Source: Verrucomicrobiota bacterium (GTDB taxonomy: Bacteria > Verrucomicrobiota > Verrucomicrobiia > Limisphaerales > UBA1412). Taken from it: 5,286 bases of DNA. How positions within the stretch are numbered: the first letter of the stretch is position 1; each line of letters starts with the position of its first letter. The stretch spans positions 1-5,286 of the forward strand of contig JAFZAR010000249.1 in NCBI GenBank assembly GCA_017557085.1, written 5' to 3'. This document shows, piece after piece, positions 1 through 5,286 of this stretch. The position numbers were made by a program, and so were the translations under genes. Under the pieces are notes generated by a model, which saw only the letters and a program-made list of their open reading frames with translations, was not told the origin of the DNA and did not search any database.

Positions 1-586
1 AATAGGTCTTTCTTAAATACGGCTCGATCAATTCTCCGTATCTTCCGCGGATCGCATTGGAAACTTCTGGCTCTACTTTATAGTAACGCCACGCCGTTTC
101 GGGATTCAAAAGTCGTCCCATAAAAACGACGACTCCGGCCAGATGCGCCAGTTTGATATCTTTTCTGGTAACGATGTCAGCTATATCCATCAGGGTCGGC
201 TGCCCCAAACGCGCGCCATCAGGTTCCAGCAGATCCGGCTGTTCCTCTCCGCGAAGAGTGATCGCCTCGCTCATTGGGATATACCAGAAATTCTGTGTCA
301 GTCTCCCGCCGAAATCACCGGGTTTTTTCAATTCCAGGACGAAACTGATGTCCTCGTGGGGGATCTCCAGCACTTTTTGTTCTTTGGATATCTCTTCACC
401 CAGTTCGCGAACCAGATTTATCTTATCGGTCTCACCGGGGTTCATGCTTCCTCCGGGGAATATCCAGCTTTTATGCAAAGCGTTCTTTCTGAATTTCTCT
501 TCCACGGTCAACGAAACAGCAGACACCACTCCATCGCTCTGAATTTTAGCAATGATGCCAAAATTAGAACGGCACTGTTTATGCAT
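1..586 (-). CDS. Nudix hydrolase-like protein, 3' end beyond the window
   Basis: This open frame starts at ATG 586-584 and stays open to base 1, so 195 codons are visible and the C-terminus is missing. Residues 46-65 carry a Nudix box: G46, five residues, E52, seven residues, then R60-E61-L62-G63-E64-E65. It is preceded by WIFPGG (41-46), the usual entry into that loop. The G that normally follows the EE pair is absent (EEISKE). Nudix proteins use these Glu residues with Mg2+ to cleave a nucleoside diphosphate linked to another group; the substrate here cannot be told. The roughly 130 residues after the box, including a region rich in Asp/Arg and aromatic residues (about 120-190), suggest more than a minimal MutT-type protein. 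A GTG lies seven codons upstream (TTC AAC GAT AAT CGG AAA between them) in the same frame, but ATG is preferred. The ribosome site is weak (GGAAA directly before ATG). It follows the CAP gene in the same direction but behind a hairpin, so it probably has its own promoter. The Nudix assignment is firm; the role is unknown. Confidence 0.82.
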   Translation of the reverse strand, partial: MHKQCRSNFGIIAKIQSDGVVSAVSLTVEEKFRKNALHKSWIFPGGSMNPGETDKINLVRELGEEISKEQKVLEIPHEDISFVLELKKPGDFGGRLTQNFWYIPMSEAITLRGEEQPDLLEPDGARLGQPTLMDIADIVTRKDIKLAHLAGVVVFMGRLLNPETAWRYYKVEPEVSNAIRGRYGELIEPYLRKTY

Positions 587-621
587 TTTCCGATTATCGT
601 TGAACACCCTGATAATGTAAG

Positions 622-655
622 ACCCGCAGCTTACTGAGATAAGCTACGGGTTTTT
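622..655. terminator. Hairpin terminator between the CAP and Nudix genes
   Basis: The arms ACCCG-c-AGCTTA (622-633) and TAAGCT-a-CGGGT (640-651) pair over 11 bp with one mismatch around a 6-nt loop (634-639). On the plus strand a run of T follows (651-655), giving a strong rho-independent form, yet no plus-strand gene is supported upstream. On the minus strand, where the CAP gene ends at 690, the stem is followed by only a broken T tract (TCTTACATT). It most likely ends CAP transcription inefficiently, or acts in both directions. It also sits 36 bp upstream of the Nudix start. Confidence 0.65.
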
Positions 656-678
656 AGAATATCACTTTTCCCCTTATA

Positions 679-695
679 GAGTAAAGTTTTTACTC
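679..695. repeat. Short perfect inverted repeat over the CAP stop codon
   Basis: GAGTAAA (679-685) and TTTACTC (689-695) form a perfect 7-bp inverted repeat with a 3-nt spacer. The TAA stop of the CAP gene (690-692) lies inside the right arm. The stem is AT-rich and no T run follows it, so on its own it is a poor terminator. It could protect the mRNA 3' end or be chance. Confidence 0.35.
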
Positions 696-3173
696 AATGA
701 CGGAGCGATAGAATGCCTTGCCGCCAATAGAAGGAATAGTGTTATAAGGACTTTCCACGTTCAGATTGATCCAATTTTTCATATCCGTGCTGACTTGCAG
801 CTTGCCTGTGAAAGTCAGACTTAGCACACCATTGGAGAATTTTCCGGTCAGTTCCGCTTTCTGCGGTTCCGGAGGATTCAGACACAGATCGGCTTTGACG
901 TTCGATCCGGTCAAATTCACTGCTACGACTTGAGGCACAATAAATTCCGTGCTGGCAAAAGTCAGTTTGTTCGCCAGAGAATTCTTGGAATAAGGCAGAG
1001 CATAACCACCTGATGTTGAAGTGACTGTATAATACTGTCCGTTTTCCAGAGTCACTTTCACGCCGGGAATGCCTTCCCCGATGTCATAAACACCGTTTCT
1101 ATTGAGATCCGAATAAACGACACCCACCAGATAGGGAGCCAAGGAAGTTGCGCTGAAAGCGAAGTCCTGGGTCATCATCAGTGTCATCGTGTTGGGTTGG
1201 AAGTAGCTATAAATCCCCTGCTCTAAACCGATACCCGTTTCTGTAAAATCAACATCCATAATGTTGAGACGCTGACTGCCGCTGTTGAACAGCGTTCTGT
1301 AGACTGAATCTACGCTCAGAGTGGTATAATTAGCCACTATACTTTCTGTACATCCCTGCCATCCTTTGAAAACGTATCCCGCCGCTATCATACGATCTTC
1401 AGGAGTGGAGCCTCCTTCACCGTATAAAGTCCATTGATTATTCTGCAACAGCCACTTGCTGTGTCTTTCCGAGGAGTTTAGCAAAGAAGCGTTGAAAGCA
1501 TACGGCGGTTTAGGTGTGGTGTCGATCGTTCCCGGATCCAGATCTTTGTTCAGATCTATCCCCAGACGAGCGGCTTCCGCCGCGGGATTCGCGCGAGCCC
1601 TGTTGATCAATTCCAGCTGATATTGCTCCATGGGAGAAGGATCGCCGTGACTGTAGAAAGTCACTTCCGGCATATTCAGCACGGTCAAAACACCGGGAAT
1701 GAAAACATATTGATAGATGCCCGGCAGGCTCCCCTGGCTGACAATGATGGGATAAGTTCCGGCAGGGCTGTTCTCGACCGCTGTCGTGGTCAGAAACGGT
1801 GCTCCGTCCAGAGTAACCGTCCCACCGGACTCACTCGTAATGGAATAGGTAAAGACCGGATTCTGTTCCAATACATAGCGCTGCTGATTATCCGCCCGCA
1901 CATAGAATGTCGGAACCGGCACTGTGACAGCGACCGTACCGGAGATGACTGTGCCGGAACTGTTGCTGACGACAACACTGTAGTTGCCCGCGTCCAAATC
2001 GGTTGCGCTGTTTATAATGTAAGTATTTTTTGTAGCGCCGGGGATCGGGGTATTGTTCCGCATCCATTGGTAGCTCACATCATCCATGCTGTAGGCTTCC
2101 ACAAACAGGGAAGCTTTATCTCCCCAGTTCAGAGAAAGTCCGGTCGGCTGTGTCAGGATAACAGGAGGCTCACTCACAGGTCTGTTGATGAGATAGTTGA
2201 CATGAACGTTTTTTCCGCTTTCTGTTGTTCTTGTGAAAGAAGCGGTTTTGACTTTGGGTGCGGCTGCCGTCGGTTCAAAAGTAACGACTATATTCCCTCC
2301 GGCTGTATAAGGGACTGCATAGCCGCCGGATTCCGAAGTGATGGCATAATAATCGCTGCCGGATACAGTTACCTTGACACCGGCAATGCCTTCACCGGGA
2401 TCGTAAAAATAATTCTTATTCGAGTCATTAAAAACGACACCTACCACAAATGGATTGTAAGAGGCTCCGCTCAGAGCAAAATTCTGTGTCCCCATCAGTG
2501 CGTTATATGTCTTGCCATCCGTAAACTGTCCCTGCCGCAGTCCGACACCGATCTCCGCAAACCTGCCATTCATCAGGTTCTTCCGGTGTCCCGGACTCTT
2601 GAAAAGGTTCTCATGCATGTCTTTAGTGGAGGTGACGAGATTGAGTCTGCCGGTCGTGCCTACCCAGGAGATATTTTCACCCCAGGTCCAGGAACCACTG
2701 AAAACATAACCGGCTGCCGCCATACGGTCTCCGGGAGTAGAACCATTGATCCCGGTATGTTCAAAAGTATCGGTTTCCAGCATCCAATCAGAGTGAGCCC
2801 GTGCGGATACAAACAGCAGCGGATGGAATGCCAGGGGCTGCTTGGCGGCACCGTCCAGAGTTCCCGCGTCCAGTCCCTGATTCAGGGTGATCCCCAGACG
2901 TGCGGCCTCTGCCTCTGGGGTAGCGCGGGCAAAGTTGACCAGTTCCAGCATATACTGTTCATAGATCGTCGGATCTCCGTGATCGTAAAGCGTCGCCGCG
3001 GCGATCACCTGGGGAACGGCCGGTTCCTGCACTTCATAGTCAGAGGAAGCCGCAAACGCAGGAGTCCCCACCTCACAGATATCCTCGGCCGAAACCACTG
3101 AACCATAGGCAAAAAACGGGAGAATTCCCATCACACATCTGCCCGCTACTTTCAAAATATTTTGTGTGTTCAT
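690..3173 (-). CDS. Secreted double CAP/SCP-domain protein with Ig-like and MBG-type domains
   Basis: The protein has 827 residues from ATG 3173. A GTG 15 codons upstream (3218) is open but lies inside the likely -10 box, and the ATG directly precedes a Sec signal peptide (residues 1-29, hydrophobic VMGILPFFAYG, cleavage after VSA). Domains: CAP/SCP 1 (about 68-233); a beta domain with a DSNKNYFYDPGEG Ca-type loop (about 242-330); an Ig-like domain with QWMRN and DAGNYSVVV (337-418); an MBG-type domain (419-500); CAP 2 (510-675); a second beta domain with DLNRNGVYDIGEG (680-765); a C-terminal segment with STDMKNW and FYRSVIE (770-827). CAP 1 keeps the expected cavity residues H127, E138, E166 and H187, plus GHR at 195-197. 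CAP 2 has H571 and E610 but T582, Y625 and SQR instead. CAP domains occur in extracellular proteins with varied roles (ligand binding, sometimes proteolysis), so the substrate cannot be inferred. No LPXTG, lipobox or membrane anchor is visible. It has its own promoter and follows a terminator. Export is likely; the function is unknown. Confidence 0.9.
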   Translation of the reverse strand: MNTQNILKVAGRCVMGILPFFAYGSVVSAEDICEVGTPAFAASSDYEVQEPAVPQVIAAATLYDHGDPTIYEQYMLELVNFARATPEAEAARLGITLNQGLDAGTLDGAAKQPLAFHPLLFVSARAHSDWMLETDTFEHTGINGSTPGDRMAAAGYVFSGSWTWGENISWVGTTGRLNLVTSTKDMHENLFKSPGHRKNLMNGRFAEIGVGLRQGQFTDGKTYNALMGTQNFALSGASYNPFVVGVVFNDSNKNYFYDPGEGIAGVKVTVSGSDYYAITSESGGYAVPYTAGGNIVVTFEPTAAAPKVKTASFTRTTESGKNVHVNYLINRPVSEPPVILTQPTGLSLNWGDKASLFVEAYSMDDVSYQWMRNNTPIPGATKNTYIINSATDLDAGNYSVVVSNSSGTVISGTVAVTVPVPTFYVRADNQQRYVLEQNPVFTYSITSESGGTVTLDGAPFLTTTAVENSPAGTYPIIVSQGSLPGIYQYVFIPGVLTVLNMPEVTFYSHGDPSPMEQYQLELINRARANPAAEAARLGIDLNKDLDPGTIDTTPKPPYAFNASLLNSSERHSKWLLQNNQWTLYGEGGSTPEDRMIAAGYVFKGWQGCTESIVANYTTLSVDSVYRTLFNSGSQRLNIMDVDFTETGIGLEQGIYSYFQPNTMTLMMTQDFAFSATSLAPYLVGVVYSDLNRNGVYDIGEGIPGVKVTLENGQYYTVTSTSGGYALPYSKNSLANKLTFASTEFIVPQVVAVNLTGSNVKADLCLNPPEPQKAELTGKFSNGVLSLTFTGKLQVSTDMKNWINLNVESPYNTIPSIGGKAFYRSVIE

Positions 3174-3208
3174 AAATAGACAACAGCCATTATCAAAACA
3201 GCGTTTAT

Positions 3209-3217
3209 AGTATAGCA
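3209..3217 (-). promoter_or_regulatory. Extended -10 promoter of the CAP gene
   Basis: The minus strand reads TGC-TATACT: an extended -10 (TGn) followed by a hexamer matching TATAAT at 5 of 6 positions (3209-3214). No good -35 is seen about 17 bp upstream, which extended -10 promoters tolerate. Transcription would begin near 3202, leaving a leader of about 30 nt before ATG 3173. There is no clear Shine-Dalgarno in that leader (ends GTCTATTT-ATG). Confidence 0.5.
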
Positions 3218-3218
3218 C

Positions 3219-3257
3219 AAAAAAGCCTGTAAGGAAACTACATCACTGCAGCTTTTT
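3219..3257 (-). terminator. Terminator after the nucleotidyltransferase-like gene
   Basis: On the minus strand AAAAAGC-TG (3257-3249) pairs with CAGGCTTTTT (3229-3220) with one bulged C, and a T6 tract (3224-3219) closes it. The loop of about 19 nt can form a further small stem. It starts 18 bp past the TAG stop of the gene at 3276. The arms are A-rich then T-rich, so it could also work on the plus strand. Its T tract ends 1 bp before the CAP promoter element, separating the two units. Confidence 0.6.
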
Positions 3258-3275
3258 GCTCAACAAAAGAAAAAT

Positions 3276-4055
3276 CTAAAGCCCAAAGAATGTTTTTATG
3301 CCCTCAAGGATGTCGTGGGGTGTTTTTTCGGGGAAAGCCGAGTCGGTGAGGGCTCTCTGTATTCCCTGCCATTCAGGGCTTTGCTCCGAAAATGTCTTCA
3401 GGAATTCCTTCAGATCTTCTTGTACCTTCTCTGAAAGCGTCCCCTTGAACTTGCCGGAAAGCAGGTAGGAAAGACGAAAAACATCATTGCGGTGTTTTTT
3501 GATGTCGGAGCTTTTCACAAATTTTCCGTCATAGCGGTCGGTGGACAAGTTCAGATAGGCTTTGGCTTTGAGCAGAAGCAGCCCCACCGGGCCAACATAG
3601 AACAGACCCGAATCATCTTTCTCTTTGTAGGTGTTCAGCACGTCCAGATAATCTTTGCTGGCCAAAGCGGTAGAAAGATTGGAAACATTATCGCGGATAT
3701 GGATATATGTAACCTCTTTGTCATCAATAGCTTTAAAAGTTGTTTCAGGTGTTGTGGCCAGTTTCAGCGAATCGGGGAAATCCGGTTCCTGCGGTTTGTA
3801 GAAGCGAAAGACCCCTTTCTTTTCATCCGTCCGCTCCCGCAGCTGGTAACCGCCCTTGTTCACGTATTTGCAAAATTGTGACGCGAATGTCTTTTCTTTC
3901 GCCTTCTGTGTCAAAACGATATCGATCCCCTTGGTCACACGGAAATCCATCTTCGCGCGGCGAAAACACTCCGCGCAAGCAGCCGCGCCCACGATAATAA
4001 ACGCGTCCGCAATCCCCTTAAAATTATCCTTAAAATGCTCTAACCCTTTTACCAT
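3276..4055 (-). CDS. Nucleotidyltransferase-fold protein, AbiEii-like, motif residues altered
   Basis: The protein has 259 residues from ATG 4055, preceded by GGAAA with a 6-nt spacer. The frame is open upstream to ATG 4073 and TTG 4115, but MVKGLEHFKDNF matches the N-terminus I remember for this family. Remembered relatives read like 'GLExFRxHFxxYxxxYVLIGGTAC...FRATKDIDIVL', a nucleotidyltransferase-type GG and DxD layout. They also share a later LKAKAYLNL (162-170) and DIKKHRNDVFRL (184-195), both present here. In this protein GG has become GA (G23-A24) and TKDID has become TKGID (G43, D45), so the first metal-binding Asp appears lost. The protein is otherwise intact and full length, with no frameshift. 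AbiEii/MenT-type enzymes transfer nucleotides and often act as toxins in toxin-antitoxin or phage-abortive systems. No paired antitoxin gene adjoins this one, which stands between two terminators. The family call rests on remembered motifs; activity is doubtful. Confidence 0.65.
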   Translation of the reverse strand: MVKGLEHFKDNFKGIADAFIIVGAAACAECFRRAKMDFRVTKGIDIVLTQKAKEKTFASQFCKYVNKGGYQLRERTDEKKGVFRFYKPQEPDFPDSLKLATTPETTFKAIDDKEVTYIHIRDNVSNLSTALASKDYLDVLNTYKEKDDSGLFYVGPVGLLLLKAKAYLNLSTDRYDGKFVKSSDIKKHRNDVFRLSYLLSGKFKGTLSEKVQEDLKEFLKTFSEQSPEWQGIQRALTDSAFPEKTPHDILEGIKTFFGL

Positions 4056-4115
4056 AACACATTTCCATTCCATATCCCGCCCATCGGAACCAGTCCGTTC
4101 GGAAACCTTTAGCAA

Positions 4116-4210
4116 AAAACAGAGGTTTTCACCAAACTAAAGAGCGTCACTGGGCATGAATATATCAAAAAAGCCGTTCTGATAAAAGTTTTATTTTTGA
4201 GGCAATGAGA
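4116..4210 (-). promoter_or_regulatory. Leader region of the nucleotidyltransferase-like gene, possible promoter
   Basis: No gene is supported here. On the minus strand, TATATT within TTGATATATTC (around 4160-4166) resembles a -10 box, but no convincing -35 lies 16-18 bp upstream. Because a terminator precedes the stretch, a promoter for the gene starting at 4055 is expected in it. The exact site is uncertain. Confidence 0.25.
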
Positions 4211-4240
4211 AAATCCCCGAAGGAAGCCCTCCGGGGATTT
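4211..4240. terminator. Strong hairpin terminator after the toxin-antitoxin operon
   Basis: AAATCCCCG-a-AGG (4211-4223) pairs with CCT-c-CGGGGATTT (4228-4240): nine bp, one mismatch, three more bp, loop AAGC. T runs follow on both strands (six on plus, four on minus), so it can terminate in both directions. It lies 20 bp past the TAA of the putative toxin gene (4261), which reads into it from the minus strand. Confidence 0.85.
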
Positions 4241-4260
4241 TTTACGAAAAAATTCTATTA

Positions 4261-4704
4261 TTATTTTTCGGATAACCAGAATTTATGTTCTTTATCCAGA
4301 AAAACAACGTAGAAAATGTTTTTGTAATAATGGCCGACAACAACGGCTTTATTGAGAATGTGGACCCTTGCCCAATGTGCATCCAATGGGATGTTTTTAG
4401 GTCTTTCAAACATTGTTTTCTCTTTAGGCGGAAAGGAATCGTAAGCTTTGAATTTATACCCGTCAAATTGTTCCTGTAAAGGACGTTTGCAAAATCCAGC
4501 CAATGTCTCCAGCATTTTGGAAAGCCAGCCTTCCTTTTGCCAGTCTTTGAAAGATGAGGCGTATTTTTGGCCGCTGTCAAAGTACTCAAAAGAAATACAG
4601 AAATTCTCCTCTTTTACAGAGATTTTCTGCTTCTCCGGGATAAGAGAGCGTTTTTCGGACGGAAAGCTGAATTTCTGTTTGTCCCTTGGACGTATCTTAG
4701 GCAT
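4261..4704 (-). CDS. Putative toxin partner of the Panacea-domain antitoxin
   Basis: The protein has 147 residues from ATG 4704, which overlaps the last 8 nt of the antitoxin gene (ATGCCTAA), so the two are probably translationally coupled. The ribosome site is weak (GAAG). It is soluble and has no signal peptide or membrane segment. The basic N-terminus (1-30) is followed by a segment with W55 and W60. The most conserved-looking part is the C-terminus: RPKNIPLDAHWARVHI (101-116), VVVGHYY (121-127) and FYVVFLDKEHKFW (131-143). I remember small uncharacterised proteins ending in 'RPxxIPxDAQWARF...NTFYVVFLDKDHKFY', so this looks like a known but functionally unassigned family. A compact beta-rich end with conserved H, R, W and D could suit an RNA-directed or other enzyme, but no active site can be named. 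The toxin role is inferred from position beside a Panacea gene, since Panacea antitoxins neutralise many unrelated toxins. The gene is more AT-rich than the CAP gene. Confidence 0.7.
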   Translation of the reverse strand: MPKIRPRDKQKFSFPSEKRSLIPEKQKISVKEENFCISFEYFDSGQKYASSFKDWQKEGWLSKMLETLAGFCKRPLQEQFDGYKFKAYDSFPPKEKTMFERPKNIPLDAHWARVHILNKAVVVGHYYKNIFYVVFLDKEHKFWLSEK

Positions 4705-5188
4705 TCTTCGTCAGGAACTTCTTGTAGAACAAACGGGTCGCCTCTTTGGAAATAGGCCTGTTGCACTTATCCGCCGGACCACAGCCCTTTCTCGCATCCA
4801 GCCACGGATCTTCGGAGTGGGTCGCGTTTTCCAATTCCAATCCCGTCCACCCTGCCAGCATATTGAGTACATCCGTCACCAAGTCTCTCTGGTCCGATGT
4901 CAGCTCCAGGAATTTCTTTTCGGTCTTAACGGGGTCTTTGTCAAAGGTCATATCTCCGTAGAGGATAGATACTCCTTTCATCTTTTGAAAGACCTTCCGG
5001 CACACCGGCCCGTGCATCCATGCTTCAAAGGTATCCGGTATCAGCTCCACATCAAAATAGGCCAGATGGTACGCATCGCAATAAAACAGAAGCTTTTGCA
5101 GTTTCAAATGAGACATCGGCCCGTGTTTCATCAGGATATATTCCGCCAAATCCAGCGAACTGATTTTCTTTAATTCTTCAAACTTCAT
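4697..5188 (-). CDS. Panacea-domain (DUF4065, SocA/GepA-like) putative antitoxin
   Basis: The protein has 163 residues from ATG 5188, with GGAAAGG (5198-5204) as a Shine-Dalgarno 9 nt upstream. It is one continuous Panacea domain: LAEYIL near 14-19, HLKLQKLLFYCDAYHLAYF (27-45), FEAWMHGPVCRKVF (54-67), and a C-terminal half with GLELENATHSEDPW (around residues 115-130) and ISKEATRLFYKKF. These match the domain's usual LKLQKLLYYAQAWHL, AWxxGPV and THxExPW blocks. Proteins of this family act as antitoxins; SocA, a relative, is an adaptor that delivers its toxin partner to ClpXP. Others bind and neutralise a range of toxins directly. No separate DNA-binding domain is visible, so repression of the operon, if any, would rely on this domain or on the toxin complex. 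It is first in a two-gene operon with the 147-residue protein. The family call is strong; the antitoxin role follows from the family and context. Confidence 0.88.
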   Translation of the reverse strand: MKFEELKKISSLDLAEYILMKHGPMSHLKLQKLLFYCDAYHLAYFDVELIPDTFEAWMHGPVCRKVFQKMKGVSILYGDMTFDKDPVKTEKKFLELTSDQRDLVTDVLNMLAGWTGLELENATHSEDPWLDARKGCGPADKCNRPISKEATRLFYKKFLTKNA

Positions 5189-5197
5189 ATCAACTAA

Positions 5198-5204
5198 CCT
5201 TTCC
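5198..5204 (-). promoter_or_regulatory. Ribosome binding site of the Panacea gene
   Basis: GGAAAGG on the minus strand lies 9 nt before ATG 5188. It is the clearest Shine-Dalgarno-like site in the window, which supports that start and suggests efficient antitoxin translation compared with the weak site before the toxin gene. Confidence 0.6.
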
Positions 5205-5232
5205 GTGCGGTCTTACCGTACACAAACACAAT

Positions 5233-5268
5233 AGCACATTTTTCAGCACAAGGAAGCACATTTTTCAG
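5233..5268. repeat. Two 14-bp direct repeats upstream of the antitoxin gene
   Basis: CTGAAAAATGTGCT on the minus strand occurs perfectly twice, at 5255-5268 and 5233-5246, with an 8-bp spacer (22-bp period, about two helical turns). Part of the unit (TTGTGCT) also recurs in the spacer. The copies lie 45-80 bp upstream of ATG 5188, where the operon promoter should be; the downstream copy runs into TGCTATTGT, a possible weak extended -10. An operator for autoregulation is the simplest reading, but this is inference. Confidence 0.55.
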
Positions 5269-5286
5269 TAACTTTCCACTTTGAAG

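Noticed and set aside
143..637. Plus-strand open frame of 164 codons
   Set aside because: It lies opposite the Nudix gene, whose protein has a recognisable Nudix box. The plus-strand translation shows no known motif and runs into the terminator hairpin.
1623..3101. Plus-strand open frame of 492 codons
   Set aside because: It is antisense to the CAP gene, rich in Arg, Cys and His in a random-looking order, without domains. The minus strand has a signal peptide and clear repeated domains.
4242..4589. Minus-strand open frame of 115 codons
   Set aside because: It overlaps the toxin candidate in another frame, has no upstream ribosome site and no family-like motif, and does not fit the 8-nt overlap with the antitoxin gene.
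4448..5173. Plus-strand open frame of 241 codons
   Set aside because: It covers both putative toxin-antitoxin genes on the opposite strand. Panacea motifs identify the minus strand as coding.
5233..5268. CRISPR array or replication iterons
   Set aside because: Only two copies with an 8-bp spacer, lying just upstream of a gene start. That is too few and too short for either.

Overview
The window carries five genes, all read from the minus strand, in terminator-bounded units. In order of transcription (right to left) they are: a Panacea-domain (DUF4065) putative antitoxin gene (4697-5188) overlapping a small gene that is probably its toxin (4261-4704); a nucleotidyltransferase-fold protein (3276-4055); a large secreted protein with two CAP/SCP domains (690-3173); and the first 195 codons of a Nudix-box protein that runs off the left edge (1-586). 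Intrinsic-terminator-like hairpins follow the toxin gene (4211-4240), the nucleotidyltransferase-like gene (3219-3257) and the CAP gene (622-655).

The organism cannot be named. The large protein joins CAP domains, an Ig-like domain, an MBG-type domain and a C-terminal segment of the 'STDMKNW...FYR' kind. From memory, that mixture is common in exported proteins of the Planctomycetes-Verrucomicrobia-Lentisphaerae group. A Lentisphaerota or Verrucomicrobiota bacterium is therefore a reasonable but weak guess. Shine-Dalgarno sequences are mostly poor, which fits such a group but does not prove it.

Right part (4261-5286): the putative toxin-antitoxin operon has an 8-nt gene overlap. A perfect 14-bp direct repeat lies 22 bp apart upstream of the antitoxin gene, a plausible operator. 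Centre (3276-4055): the nucleotidyltransferase-like protein resembles a family seen near defence genes, but residues expected in its catalytic motifs look replaced. Centre-left (690-3173): the CAP protein is an internal duplication (CAP + Ca-loop beta domain, twice) whose second CAP domain has lost cavity residues. Left edge (1-586): the Nudix protein has a good REL-EE motif.

The co-directional but separately terminated genes look like an accessory region rather than one operon. The antitoxin-toxin pair is the only clear functional unit. No tRNA, rRNA, CRISPR array, insertion sequence or convincing plus-strand gene was seen.
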